DNA of 64,000 nt from Bifidobacterium breve (GCA_945860545.1 CAMAQM010000007.1:1-64000); one strand, 5' to 3'. Shown: positions 27,898 to 37,232, numbered from the stretch's first letter. Numbers and translations: made by a program. Notes: generated by a model not told the origin, from the letters alone.

Positions 27898-28521
27898 TCA
27901 GGGTCGACGGACCCGCACGAGGCAGTCGATGGCGTGACGCTCCTCGGCGCCGCCATCGGTTTCCACCCGCACCGCACGCAGGACCCGTTCGGCACGCTCC
28001 ACAACAAGTGCCGGATCAGCACTGTGGAGGTCACCAACGATGTCGTCGGGTCCGTAGAGCACGGCAGGATCGGGGGGACCTCCGACCCCTTCGGTGATGT
28101 TGGTTGCGTCGTGTCCGATCACGACGAGCGTCCCGCCCGGTGCCAGCGCCGCCACCGCCACCGACATCGCTGCCCGACGCAGCGGCTCGGGAAGGTGAAG
28201 GTACGCGACGGCAACTAGGTCGAACTGCTCGTCGGGCACCCAACTCGTCGCATCGGCGCACACCCACCTGGTCTTGGCGGTCACCTCGTTGGCTTCGGCC
28301 AGTTTGGCGGCTTTGCCCAGACCGGCGTCTGAGAAGTCGACACCGGTGGCGTCCCAACCGAGCGTTGCCAGCCACACGGCGTTGCGACCCTCGCCACAGG
28401 CCAGATCGAGCGCTCTGCCCGGCGGAAGGTCGGCGACCTCGGCGGCAAGGAACTGGTTGGGTTCGGTCGACCACACGAACTTGGCCGCGGCGTAACGATC
28501 GTTCCAGGCGGCGGCGTCCAT
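27898..28521 (-). CDS. Class I SAM-dependent methyltransferase
   Basis: A 207-residue protein with the Rossmann motif I ALDLACGEGRNAVWLATLGW and motif II TGVDFSDAGLGKAAKLA; the opening MDAAAWNDRYAAAKFVWSTEPN is typical of TehB-like/thiopurine-type methyltransferases. The substrate is unknown. Start ATG 28521 is supported by a TAGGTT -10 six bases upstream. Its stop lies two bases from that of the convergent thioesterase gene, with no room for a terminator between them. Confidence 0.85.
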   Translation of the reverse strand: MDAAAWNDRYAAAKFVWSTEPNQFLAAEVADLPPGRALDLACGEGRNAVWLATLGWDATGVDFSDAGLGKAAKLAEANEVTAKTRWVCADATSWVPDEQFDLVAVAYLHLPEPLRRAAMSVAVAALAPGGTLVVIGHDATNITEGVGGPPDPAVLYGPDDIVGDLHSADPALVVERAERVLRAVRVETDGGAEERHAIDCLVRVRRP

Positions 28522-28527
28522 GCGTCA

Positions 28528-28533
28528 AACCTA
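28528..28533 (-). promoter_or_regulatory. -10 element TAGGTT, leaderless start
   Basis: TAGGTT on the minus strand lies six bases before ATG 28521 of the methyltransferase. Confidence 0.5.
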
Positions 28534-28560
28534 CCGGGAGGTCCGGACGGAGCGTTGCGC

Positions 28561-29766
28561 TCAGTCTGCTTCCGACGCCGTCACGTCGGCCCGGCGGAGG
28601 GCACGACGGCGCCGCACGATGACCACGACGGTCACGGCCGCACCGACGACCACGATGAACCCCACCGCCAACCAGAACAGTTGCGCCCATGTGCGTTGCG
28701 CACCGATGCGTTCCGGCACGTCGTTGGTGACGGTGATGTCGTCGAGGTAGAGACGACGCTCACCGCCCGGTGTGTTGACCTGACCGGGCAACCAGCCGTG
28801 ATACACCATCCACACCTGACCGTCGGCGGAGAAGAACTCCTGTCCGCCAGGGCCTTGAGCATCCGACGTCGACGTCATCCACGCAGAGGTCTCAGGCTTG
28901 GTGCACGGGCCCGTCACCGAGTCACACACGGCGTACCCAATGGCGTAGTCCGACGACGCCCAGTTGTTGGCCGAGTAGAAGAGCAGGTACTTGTCGCCGA
29001 CGGCCACCATCGAGGGCGCCTCGGTGTTCCCACCCTCCCACGACTGATCGTCACTGATCAGTTTGGTGGGCTGACCGGCGAGGGACAGTCCGTCCGACGA
29101 CAGGGGCACCGACCACACCGACGTGGTGATGCCACAACAGTTCCCGTCGTTCTTGTACAGCAGGTACGTCGTACCGCTGTCCACCACCACCGACGGGTCG
29201 ATGGCCCCGCCGAGATCCAGCGGGCAGACAAATGGCTGCGACGAGTCGTCCACGAACGGCCCTGCTGGTGACGACGAGACCGCCCGCGACACGCACTGCC
29301 GACCCGATGGGTTGTACAGGGCGGCGTAGTACATGACGTACTGACCGTCGGATCGGGCCAGCACGGCAGGAGCCCAGATGAAGTCCTTGGAAGTCCACGA
29401 CGGAATGTTCGGCATGGCATCACCGAGGTACGTCGCCTCCCGATACCCCTCGAAGCGGGTGACAGGGACATTGGCAGAGGTGGTGTTGGAGGCGTAGCCG
29501 TAGGCGACGTCACCGAGGTCCAAGATGAACGGGTCGGCGAAGTCGGCATCTAGGATCGGTTCGCCGTCGAGAAGGCCGCTGATGGCATTCAACTTCTCGA
29601 CCGTGCCCGGCCCACCCACGGGGCCTTGGGATGGTGGCCGCTGGGTGGCGCTGACATCCGGCGCCGTGGACGGCGCACCGCCGCCCCCGCAGGCCGAGAA
29701 GCCGAGACCGGCCACGACAACGAGTGCCACCAACCGGATGACGGATGGGATCAACGCCGAGGGCAT
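28561..29766 (-). CDS. GH43-like glycosidase lipoprotein with C-terminal membrane anchor
   Basis: A 401-residue exported protein. The start ATG 29766 gives a signal ending in a lipobox (AGLGFSAC followed by Gly-rich linker), so Cys would be lipidated. The catalytic domain shows a five-bladed beta-propeller pattern of family 43 glycosidases: ILDADFADPFILDLGDVAYGY (general-base Asp region), APAVLARSDGQYVMYYAAL, GGAIDPSVVVDSGTTYLLYKNDG and a late HGW. This family cleaves arabinan or xylan chains. Unusually, the C terminus has a second membrane segment (LFWLAVGFIVVVGAAVTVVVIV) followed by RRRRALRR, so both ends seem tethered. A longer frame to 29832 is rejected because a -10 (TACGTT) lies seven bases from ATG 29766. 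Confidence 0.8.
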   Translation of the reverse strand: MPSALIPSVIRLVALVVVAGLGFSACGGGGAPSTAPDVSATQRPPSQGPVGGPGTVEKLNAISGLLDGEPILDADFADPFILDLGDVAYGYASNTTSANVPVTRFEGYREATYLGDAMPNIPSWTSKDFIWAPAVLARSDGQYVMYYAALYNPSGRQCVSRAVSSSPAGPFVDDSSQPFVCPLDLGGAIDPSVVVDSGTTYLLYKNDGNCCGITTSVWSVPLSSDGLSLAGQPTKLISDDQSWEGGNTEAPSMVAVGDKYLLFYSANNWASSDYAIGYAVCDSVTGPCTKPETSAWMTSTSDAQGPGGQEFFSADGQVWMVYHGWLPGQVNTPGGERRLYLDDITVTNDVPERIGAQRTWAQLFWLAVGFIVVVGAAVTVVVIVRRRRALRRADVTASEAD

Positions 29767-29773
29767 GGCGTGA

Positions 29774-29779
29774 AACGTA
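29774..29779 (-). promoter_or_regulatory. -10 element TACGTT, leaderless start
   Basis: TACGTT on the minus strand lies seven bases before ATG 29766 of the GH43-like gene. Confidence 0.45.
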
Positions 29780-29830
29780 GTCCCCGAATCCGCCGGCGGT
29801 GGTCCCGACCGCGGCTTACCTCCACAACGC

Positions 29831-29860
29831 ACGAACCGCCGGACAAAGCCGGCGGTTCGT
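29831..29860 (-). terminator. Terminator hairpin of cold-shock gene
   Basis: A perfect 12-bp stem, ACGAACCGCCGG (29831-29842) and CCGGCGGTTCGT (29849-29860), with a six-base loop, lies 43 bases beyond the cold-shock stop codon on the minus strand. No long T-run follows. Confidence 0.75.
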
Positions 29861-29903
29861 CACACTGGAGACCAAAGGCGGTCCCCACACTGATGGCAGG
29901 AAT

Positions 29904-30104
29904 TCAGATGGCCCGAACGTTCTGGGCCTCGTCACCCTTGCGGCCAGGACCAACGTCGAACTCGACGGTCTGACCTTCCTCGAGGGAGCGGTAGCCGCTG
30001 CCCTGGATGTTTGAGTAGTGGACAAACACGTCCTCGCCGCCCTCACGGGAGATGAATCCGTAGCCCTTTTCCGCATTGAAAAACTTCACTGTTCCTGTCG
30101 GCAC
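29904..30104 (-). CDS. Cold-shock protein (CspA family)
   Basis: A 66-residue single-stranded nucleic-acid chaperone starting at GTG 30104 ([18 protein letters not shown]). RNP1-like KGYGFI and RNP2-like DVFVHY motifs are both intact, and length fits the family exactly. The frame remains open for 34 more codons upstream but the extension has no family counterpart. A TAGGCT -10 about 55 bases upstream would give a leader of roughly 48 bases. A strong hairpin terminator follows, so it is monocistronic. Confidence 0.93.
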   Translation of the reverse strand: MPTGTVKFFNAEKGYGFISREGGEDVFVHYSNIQGSGYRSLEEGQTVEFDVGPGRKGDEAQNVRAI

Positions 30105-30235
30105 TGCACTCTCTATCTCTTCGATGCGGACACTGGTGGACCCGCGACTGTTTCCAAGCCTAGGTCCCCGGGGGCGTCCGCGCCATCGGATGTCCACATC
30201 GGCCACTATTGGTGGAACTGACGACGGGAGTTGAG

Positions 30236-31153
30236 ATGAGTGGTTGGCAGCGAAGTCGGGAACTGACGGCGGCGACGTACGGCCTCGTGCAAGCCGAACG
30301 CGACCTGAAGACCTGGTCGATCAAGGCGCTGGTGTTCGGCGTGGGCTTCGGAGCGCTCGGCGTTGTCCCTGGAGCCGTGATCCTCGCCATCGGTGCAGCC
30401 ATGGGTGACGAGACTGGCCCGAGCGCCGCAGCGCAAACCCCTGAGTCAGGTGCTGTGGCCCTCATGGTCGTCGGCGCCGTGCTGATCGTGCTCGGATGGA
30501 TTGCCGGCGCCACCGCAGCAAGCCTCCAGATGGCCGGGTTGGTCGCCGCCACCGATGACCTGCTCCACGACCGCCCCGTCGATACCGCTGCGTGCCGGGC
30601 GAGGGCCCGCCAGCGGCTCGGCGCGCTGATCGGCTGGGGCGCCATCTCGGCGGCGGTGGGTGCCCTCGTGTCCGTCATCAGGGGTGACGGTGGCGGCGGC
30701 GTCGTGGCCAGTTTGCTGCGGGGACTTCTCGCCGGGCTGGTCGCCGCAGCGTGGAGCGTGGTCACGTTCTTCGTTCTCCCGGTGATCGTCCTTGAGGAGT
30801 TGGGTGCCGTTGCCGCCGTCAAACGATCCTCGGGCATTGTGCGCCACACCTGGGGGGAGGCGATCGGCGGGTCCGTGCGCATCGGTGCGCGTTTCGGCCT
30901 GCTCTACGTCCTGCCGGGAGTTTTGGCCCTCGCCGCCGGCGTCGCCATTGCGCTCATCGCCGGCGGCCCGGCCGTCGTGCTCGGCGTGGTTCTGGTCCTT
31001 GTGGGATTGGCCCTGATCGGCACCGGTGGCGTGCTCGGCGCCACCTGCCGCGCCGTGTTCGGTGTGGCGCTCTACCGTTGGACGACCGACGGGACGGCAC
31101 TGGGGCCGTACACGTCAGATGACCTGAGTACCGCAGTCCGTCAGCGTTCCTGA
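30236..31153 (+). CDS. DUF6159-like polytopic membrane protein
   Basis: A 305-residue protein beginning [28 protein letters not shown] at ATG 30236, with GGGAG seven bases upstream. Six or so hydrophobic segments follow, with Gly/Ala/Val-rich helices, and a conserved-looking amphipathic stretch [29 protein letters not shown], which recalls membrane proteins of DUF6159/glycerophosphodiester-phosphodiesterase membrane-domain type. No enzymatic motif. It precedes the spermidine-synthase-like membrane protein by 55 bases and may be in one transcript. Confidence 0.65.
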   Translation: MSGWQRSRELTAATYGLVQAERDLKTWSIKALVFGVGFGALGVVPGAVILAIGAAMGDETGPSAAAQTPESGAVALMVVGAVLIVLGWIAGATAASLQMAGLVAATDDLLHDRPVDTAACRARARQRLGALIGWGAISAAVGALVSVIRGDGGGGVVASLLRGLLAGLVAAAWSVVTFFVLPVIVLEELGAVAAVKRSSGIVRHTWGEAIGGSVRIGARFGLLYVLPGVLALAAGVAIALIAGGPAVVLGVVLVLVGLALIGTGGVLGATCRAVFGVALYRWTTDGTALGPYTSDDLSTAVRQRS

Positions 31154-31208
31154 CGGCCACCCTGCCCCGCCGCCATAGGCGACCACGCACTCAACACCGG
31201 AGCGAGCA

Positions 31209-33707
31209 GTGACGACCGACACCACGACCATGGATGACTACGAAAGCCCCGAGGAGACGGACGAGGGCCGTTCGGGACGGACGTTCCATCTTGAGATCTT
31301 CCTCATGGCGTTCGCCTCCCTGCTGTTGGAAGTGGCGTACACCCGGATCATCTCGTTCAAGCTGTACTACTACTACACGTTCCTCGTGATCGGCCTGGCG
31401 CTGTTGGGCATTGGTTGCGGTGGTGTGGCGATGGCAGTGTCCAAGCGACTCCGGCGGGCGTCGACTGAAGCCATCATCAAGTGGGGCCTGGTGGCGGCGG
31501 CGGCAAGCGTGCTCGTCGGGTTCGTGGTGGTGGCACTCACCCCGGTCGACACCCTGGCGATCTGGCGGTACGGCAGCGGGGCGTCGCTGCGGAACCTGGC
31601 GCTGCTGGTCGTGATCTGCCTTGCGTTGTTCGCCTCGTTCATCAGCATCGGCATCATGCTGGCCACCCTGTTCGGTCGCCGCACCGCCCAGATCGGTCGC
31701 CTCTATTTCGCCGACCTTCTCGGTGCCGGCCTCGCCTGCGCCGTCGTCGTATTCGCCCTCTACTGGGTGGGACCTGCCGTCACCATTCTCGTCGCAGGAC
31801 TTCTCATGGCCGCCGGGGCGTTGCGCATGTCGCTCACCGCCCCGAACCCGAAAGGGGGCTCCGGCCGCACCGACCGCAAGGGACTCCTGGCGTCAGGTGT
31901 GGTTGGCGCCATCCTCATCGTGCTGCTCGTCGTTCCCGCCCTCGTGCCAACGGTGCGTCCGGACTCCACCAAGAACATCGCCGGGAGCGAAGGCGTCGAG
32001 GCGGACTACACGGGCTGGGGGGCGCTGTTCCGGGTGGACGCCTACGACATTGGTGACGCGTACTTCCTCTTCCACGACGGCATGCTCGGCTCGGCCATCC
32101 ACCGCTACGACGGTGACCCCGCCAGCCTCACCCGCTTTGACACCGACCCCCGTCTCTTCGCCTTCACCGGCGACGGCGCACCCCGCGACGACGTGTTGAT
32201 CATCGGCGCCGCCGGAGGCAACGAAATCCTGGCCTCGCTCCACTTCGGCGCAGACTCCATTGACGCCATCGAGCTGAACCCGATCACCCACTCACTGGTC
32301 ACCGACCGGTTCGCCGACTACGCCGGACGGATCGCCGAGGACCCCCGCGTCAACTACCTCCAAGGTGACGGCCGGACCTTCCTCAGTCGATCCGACGACG
32401 AGTACGACCTCATCTGGTATCCGGCGCCCGACAGTTACTCGGCCACCAACGCTGCAGCCTCGGGGGCGTTCGTGCTGTCGGAGAGTTACCTCTACACCGC
32501 AGAGACCGTGACCGAGTCGCTCGAACACCTTCGGGACACCGGCGTACTGGTGGCCCAGTTCGGCGAACTGGACTACGACGGCAAGCCGAACCGGACGAGC
32601 CGCTACGTGGCAACGGCACGCAAAGCCCTCACCGATCTCGGCGTTGAGGATCCCGGAGCGCACATCGTCGTTCTCAAGAGCCCCGCCGCCGAGGTGGCGT
32701 CATACTCCACGGTGCTGGTCAAGCCCACACCGTTCACCGACGGCGAGATCGCCGATCTCGCCTCGGCGGTGGGTGTGGTGACCGGGTCGGAGGTGCGTTA
32801 CGCCCCCGGTTCGGTGCCCGTCATCACCGCCGATGCCCCCGCACAGATCGCGTCAGTGCCACAGGCCGAACTGGCGGCCTACCTGGCGTCGCTCCCCTAT
32901 GAGGTTGACGCCATCACCGACAACGGGCCGTTCTTTTGGCACTTCGCCCCGTTCGGCGACGTCCTCGCCAACTACGCCACCCCGATATCCGCCGACCTTG
33001 AGGACTCCCTTGGTGAGCGGGTACTCATCTTGTTGTTGGGTCTGGCGATCGTCCTCGGCGCAGTCTTCCTCCTCTTGCCGTTCATCATCATTCGCGACGA
33101 GTGGCGCCAGCTCCCACGCAAGGGAACGTCGCTCATCTACTTCGCCTGCCTCGGCCTCGGGTTCATGTTCTTTGAGATCAGTCTGATTCAGCGACTCGTG
33201 CTCTTCCTGGGCTTCCCCACCTACTCACTCACCGTGACGCTGGCCTCGATTCTCATCTTCACCGGCGTCGGGGCTCTCCTCAGTGGGCGCATCGCCCATC
33301 GTGGTCAACGACTGCTGGCCCCGTTGGCGGCCGTCATCGTGGCGCTCACCGCGTTCTACATGCTGGCGCTCAGCCCCATCACCGACGCCCTTTTGGGACT
33401 TCCTCTCGCAGCGAGGGTGGCGGTGGCGTTCGTGGTCCTCGCCCCGCTCGGGATCACGCTCGGGATGTTCATGCCGCTCGGACTTGGCGCTCTCGCCGGC
33501 ATGACCACCCTCCACCGGGAGTACGTGGCGTGGGGTTGGGCCATCAACGGGTTCGCCTCCATCACCGGCGCGGTACTGACCACCGTGCTCGCCATGATCT
33601 TCGGGTTCGGGGTCGTGATGCTTGCCGCCCTCGCGCTGTACATCATCGCCCTGCTCGCACTGCGGGTCCTCATGGGGTCGTCATCGGGCGCTGTCCCCGC
33701 GGCGTGA
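31209..33707 (+). CDS. Polytopic membrane protein with spermidine-synthase-like domain
   Basis: An 832-residue protein from GTG 31209 (GGAGCGAG upstream). An N-terminal block of about six membrane helices (residues 25-250) is followed by a soluble spermine/spermidine synthase-like Rossmann domain containing DVLIIGAAGGNEILASLHFGA, DAIELNPITHSLV and YDLIWYPAPDSYSA, then a second block of about seven helices (from 600). The aminopropyltransferase active-site DxGxGxG is replaced by IGAAGGNE. Similar fused spermidine-synthase/transporter proteins are common in bacteria but uncharacterised. The substrate is unknown, and a true polyamine synthase activity should not be assumed. Confidence 0.8.
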   Translation: MTTDTTTMDDYESPEETDEGRSGRTFHLEIFLMAFASLLLEVAYTRIISFKLYYYYTFLVIGLALLGIGCGGVAMAVSKRLRRASTEAIIKWGLVAAAASVLVGFVVVALTPVDTLAIWRYGSGASLRNLALLVVICLALFASFISIGIMLATLFGRRTAQIGRLYFADLLGAGLACAVVVFALYWVGPAVTILVAGLLMAAGALRMSLTAPNPKGGSGRTDRKGLLASGVVGAILIVLLVVPALVPTVRPDSTKNIAGSEGVEADYTGWGALFRVDAYDIGDAYFLFHDGMLGSAIHRYDGDPASLTRFDTDPRLFAFTGDGAPRDDVLIIGAAGGNEILASLHFGADSIDAIELNPITHSLVTDRFADYAGRIAEDPRVNYLQGDGRTFLSRSDDEYDLIWYPAPDSYSATNAAASGAFVLSESYLYTAETVTESLEHLRDTGVLVAQFGELDYDGKPNRTSRYVATARKALTDLGVEDPGAHIVVLKSPAAEVASYSTVLVKPTPFTDGEIADLASAVGVVTGSEVRYAPGSVPVITADAPAQIASVPQAELAAYLASLPYEVDAITDNGPFFWHFAPFGDVLANYATPISADLEDSLGERVLILLLGLAIVLGAVFLLLPFIIIRDEWRQLPRKGTSLIYFACLGLGFMFFEISLIQRLVLFLGFPTYSLTVTLASILIFTGVGALLSGRIAHRGQRLLAPLAAVIVALTAFYMLALSPITDALLGLPLAARVAVAFVVLAPLGITLGMFMPLGLGALAGMTTLHREYVAWGWAINGFASITGAVLTTVLAMIFGFGVVMLAALALYIIALLALRVLMGSSSGAVPAA

Positions 33708-33831
33708 TTCCCGTCACCCGCAGGGACCGAATCACGCCAAACGGCAGGGGACAAGGCCACCCACCACAAGGAAATTCCCGCTGAGGGGGGACACGGGCGG
33801 TCATCACGACTAGATTTCAAAGCCGTTACCT

Positions 33832-35061
33832 ATGTTGCGCTCTCGTTACAACCACGACGCTGAGGTACGGACGAACCGCCGGGCATCCGCCACGGCGGTG
33901 ATCGCCCGGCGGGTGGCACTCGCCACCGCAGCCTTCGCCGTGATCGTGGCAACGATCCCCGGCGGCGCCGTCGACGCCCAGTCCGGCAACGCCCGGGCAC
34001 AGCGCGAGGCGGTCCGCCAGCAAAAGACGAGCACCGCCGCGGAACTCAACACCCTCGAGGCCGAGGACGCCGTGCTCGAGGCGGCTGTCGCCGAGCTCAA
34101 TGCCAACGTCGCCGCTCAAGAGGCGCGGGTTGCCGACGCACGCCGGGCCACCGCCGACGCGCAGGCCTCAGCAGACCGGCTCGCTGCCGAGGTCGAGGCC
34201 ACCGAGCGTCGGGTCGACGCACTCGAAGAACTGCTGCGGGATCGGGCGGTGGAGTCCTACATCAGCCAAGGGCTCGGGCAAGGAACGGCCGGTGAGGCGC
34301 TTCTTGACGCCAGCAACCCAACCGACCTCGAGCTCCGCAAGGTCCTCATCGAGACGGTGCAGGGATCCGATCGCGACGCCATCGACCAGCTGTCGCTGGC
34401 CCGCCAGCAACTCGACCGCCAACGTGAAGAGGTGGCGGTCGCCATCGCCGAAGCTGAACGGCTTGAAGCAGAGACCCAAGCCCGACTCAACGAACTCGAC
34501 GCCGCCAGGGCGGAACAGCAGCGGCTCAAGGACGCACTCGACGCCCGGATCAGCAAGGTCCAGTCCGAGGTGGCGGCCCTCGCCGCTGAGGAGCAGAACC
34601 TCACCGCCATCATCGCGGCGGCGACCGCGGCCGCGGCTGCCCAGTCGAGCGGGGGCGGGAACGCCGCAGCCAACGTCGAGCGCCCTGCTTCGGCGGCAGG
34701 GCTGATCTGGCCCACCTCAGGCCCCGTCACCTCCGGGTACGGGATGCGGTGGGGTGCAATGCACGCCGGTCTCGACATTGCGCCGCCCTACGGAACTGGC
34801 GTCTACGCCGCCAATAGCGGCACCGTCATCCTCGCTGGCGGCCAGGGCGGCTACGGCAACCTGATCCTCGTCGATCACGGTGGCGGGTTCGTCACCGCCT
34901 ACGCCCACCTGTCGGGCTTCGCCGTCGGCGTCGGCCAAAGTGTGGGCCGGGGGTCGCTCATTGGTTACGTAGGCAGCACCGGTGACAGCACCGGGCCACA
35001 CCTGCACTTTGAGACCCGCGTCGGCGGTGCAGCGCAGAACCCCTACAACTTCCTGCCCTGA
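33832..35061 (+). CDS. M23-family metallopeptidase with coiled coil (EnvC/NlpD-like)
   Basis: A 409-residue exported cell-wall hydrolase or hydrolase activator. Residues 27-45 form the signal/anchor segment. Residues about 50-260 are a long Ala/Glu/Arg-rich coiled coil (LEAEDAVLEAAVAELNANVA and similar). The C-terminal M23 domain has MHAGLDIAPPYG (His311, Asp315) and PHLHFET (His390 and His392), so all zinc ligands and the catalytic His are present and peptidase activity is plausible. Start ATG 33832 has a TAGATT -10 15 bases upstream. It lies between a membrane-protein gene and the convergent dnaB. Likely role: peptide cross-link cleavage in cell separation. Confidence 0.88.
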   Translation: MLRSRYNHDAEVRTNRRASATAVIARRVALATAAFAVIVATIPGGAVDAQSGNARAQREAVRQQKTSTAAELNTLEAEDAVLEAAVAELNANVAAQEARVADARRATADAQASADRLAAEVEATERRVDALEELLRDRAVESYISQGLGQGTAGEALLDASNPTDLELRKVLIETVQGSDRDAIDQLSLARQQLDRQREEVAVAIAEAERLEAETQARLNELDAARAEQQRLKDALDARISKVQSEVAALAAEEQNLTAIIAAATAAAAAQSSGGGNAAANVERPASAAGLIWPTSGPVTSGYGMRWGAMHAGLDIAPPYGTGVYAANSGTVILAGGQGGYGNLILVDHGGGFVTAYAHLSGFAVGVGQSVGRGSLIGYVGSTGDSTGPHLHFETRVGGAAQNPYNFLP

Positions 35062-35144
35062 CACCGCTTTCGTTCTTTCGCCACCCGGTCTGGCGCGCAG
35101 CGATCGCCCTGACCTGAGCAAACGGCTCGGCCGGGACCGGTCTG

Positions 35145-37160
35145 TCAGATGTCCCGGGCCATGTTGACGAACTTGGTGTAGTGCTCAAGGAACGCCAGTC
35201 GGACGACACCGGTCGGCCCGTTGCGCTGCTTGGCCACGATGATCTCGGCCATACCCCGGTCAGGTGAATCGGGGTTGTAGACCTCATCGCGGTAGATGAA
35301 CATCACGATGTCAGCGTCCTGCTCGATGGAGTTGTGCACGACGATGCCGTTGGCGACGAAGTTGTGGGTGCCGGGCACCGTGGCGTCGTAGACCGGCTCG
35401 TCGCCCAACTCGGTCACCGCCACGATCGTCTCGAACCGGATGTCGCCTGCGGCGAGATCGGTGAGGCGGCGGTCCCCGACCGCCTCGGCGACCATCTGCA
35501 GTTGCTTTCGGTCGAGCGCATCGGCGTAGAGGTCCCCGACGAAGTCGGTGACCGGCACCCGGTCGGCGAGATCCGCAACGGTTCGTCCCTGGGCGCTGAG
35601 TACCCGACGCAGGTACGGCCACACCTCGCGCGGAACGACGGCGTCACCGGCCGCGTCACCGTCGGTGCCGACCGATCCGGGCCACACGCCACCGACCGGA
35701 ACCGCCACCTGGTCGCCCACGTCGAGGTCCTCAAGCGCGAACCATCCCTCAAGGGCGAAGAAGGGGTGGTTGGCCGAGGCCTTCACCGTGCGCCCCGAGG
35801 CCAGCGTGAGTTCGTACACGGTCTTGGTCCCCGTCGGGAACACCCGCGACATCGTGGACCGGCGCATCCTGAAGCTGCGATCAAGGGTCCAGATGGGGAT
35901 GTCCGTCTCGCCCGAGGAGGCGAGCGACGCCATGGTGACCTGTTCTCCGGTGTCCGCCCGGGTGATGAGCGTGTCGCCGGTGAGACACCCCGACTCGCGA
36001 AGGTCGGCGAGGATCGGTCGCTTGTCCGCCCGGAGTTCAAGGTTTCGGGACAACTGGGAAAGCGCCAGCACCGGGCATTCCAGCTCGCGGGCGAGAATCT
36101 TGAGACCACGACTGATCTCTGACACCTCCACCTGACGGTTCTCCGCCCGGGAACGCCCGCTCATGAGCTGGAGGTAGTCCACGACGATGAGGCCGAGGTC
36201 GCCGACGCGGCTGCGAAGTCGGCGGGCCTTGGACCGGATCTCCATGATCGTGAGGTTGGGGTTGTCGTCGATCCAGAGCTTGGCGTCGGCCAGACGGCCG
36301 GTGGCGTGGGCGATGCGCTCCCAGTCGGTGGTGGTGAGTCCACCGTTGCGAACCCGTTTGGAGTCCACCCGGGCCTCGGCGCACAACAGACGCTGGGTCA
36401 ACTCGAGGTGGCCCATCTCCAACGAGAAGATCAGCACCGGGCGACCAGACTCGAGTGCCGCGTTGGAGGCAATGGAGAGTGCCAGTGCGGTCTTGCCCGC
36501 CGACGGCCGGGCACCGAGCACGACGAGGGCGTTGGGCTGAAGGCCCGACGTCAGTTCGTCGAGATCGGCAAAGCCGGTCGGTGTGCCGGTGATGGCGTCG
36601 CCGCGGGTGTAGAGGTGTTCGAGGTGGTCGAGGTTCTCACTGAGAAGATCGTCGATGGACGCCATCGTGTCCACCACTCGTCGTTGGGCAACCTCAAAGA
36701 CGCGCGACTCGGCCCAGTCGACGGTCTTGACCACGTCGTCGGGCAGCTCGTACGCCGCCTCGGCAATCTCGCCGGACACGCCGATGAGTCGGCGCAACAA
36801 GGAGTGCTCCTCGACGATGCGGGCGTAGTGCTGGGCGTTGGAGGTCGCAGGGGTGTTGGTCTGCAACGCCACGAGGGTGGCGACACCCCCGATGGCGTCG
36901 AGCACGCCGGCACGGCGCAACTCGTCGGCGACGGTCACCGGGTCGGCAGGTTCGCCCGCCGCGGTCAGTGAGCAGACGGCGTCGAAGATGTGGGCGTGGG
37001 CAGGTTTGTAGAAGTCGTCGGGGGAGAGCATCTCCGACGCCACCGAGATGGCGTCACGGGACAGCAGCATGGCGCCGAGCACGGATTCCTCTGCCTGGAG
37101 GTCGTGCGGCGGGACGCGGACGGGTGGGGTCTGGGACGGCCGGTCGTCTGACGTGCTCAT
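35145..37160 (-). CDS. dnaB: Replicative DNA helicase DnaB with intein
   Basis: A 671-residue precursor from ATG 37160 (GGAGG four bases upstream) that contains an in-frame intein of 219 residues. After splicing the helicase is 452 residues, normal for DnaB. The primase-binding N-terminal domain (HDLQAEESVLGAMLLS) is followed by the RecA-like domain with Walker A GARPSAGKTALALS and the DnaB motif LRESG-SIEQDADIVMF, in which the intein sits. It unwinds DNA at the fork. It is last in the rpsF-ssb-rpsR-rplI-dnaB cluster, separated from rplI by a 235-bp gap that holds DnaA-box-like sites and so may have its own promoter. Confidence 0.96.
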   Translation of the reverse strand: MSTSDDRPSQTPPVRVPPHDLQAEESVLGAMLLSRDAISVASEMLSPDDFYKPAHAHIFDAVCSLTAAGEPADPVTVADELRRAGVLDAIGGVATLVALQTNTPATSNAQHYARIVEEHSLLRRLIGVSGEIAEAAYELPDDVVKTVDWAESRVFEVAQRRVVDTMASIDDLLSENLDHLEHLYTRGDAITGTPTGFADLDELTSGLQPNALVVLGARPSAGKTALALSIASNAALESGRPVLIFSLEMGHLELTQRLLCAEARVDSKRVRNGGLTTTDWERIAHATGRLADAKLWIDDNPNLTIMEIRSKARRLRSRVGDLGLIVVDYLQLMSGRSRAENRQVEVSEISRGLKILARELECPVLALSQLSRNLELRADKRPILADLRESGCLTGDTLITRADTGEQVTMASLASSGETDIPIWTLDRSFRMRRSTMSRVFPTGTKTVYELTLASGRTVKASANHPFFALEGWFALEDLDVGDQVAVPVGGVWPGSVGTDGDAAGDAVVPREVWPYLRRVLSAQGRTVADLADRVPVTDFVGDLYADALDRKQLQMVAEAVGDRRLTDLAAGDIRFETIVAVTELGDEPVYDATVPGTHNFVANGIVVHNSIEQDADIVMFIYRDEVYNPDSPDRGMAEIIVAKQRNGPTGVVRLAFLEHYTKFVNMARDI
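35331..35987 (-). other. Mini-intein in DnaB (between LRESG and SIEQDAD)
   Basis: Residues 392-610 of the precursor. Block A starts with Cys (CLTGDTLI), block B has VKASANHPFFALEGW with its His, block F is YDATVPGTHNFVANG, and block G ends VVHN followed by extein Ser. All splicing residues are present, including the penultimate His and terminal Asn. No LAGLIDADG endonuclease motifs are recognised in the roughly 100-residue middle part, so this looks like a mini-intein that can splice but not home. The insertion point is the conserved DnaB loop also used by other bacterial DnaB inteins. Confidence 0.93.
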
Positions 37161-37232
37161 GATGCCTCCACTCTGCCGCACAATGGCTGTGGGCCGACAG
37201 GGGGAAAACCCCGAAATCAGGGTGGATCACCC

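Noticed and set aside
35985..35987. Reading dnaB as two genes or a frameshifted gene because of the non-helicase middle
   Set aside because: The frame is continuous and the inserted part carries all intein blocks, so it is an intein and not damage.
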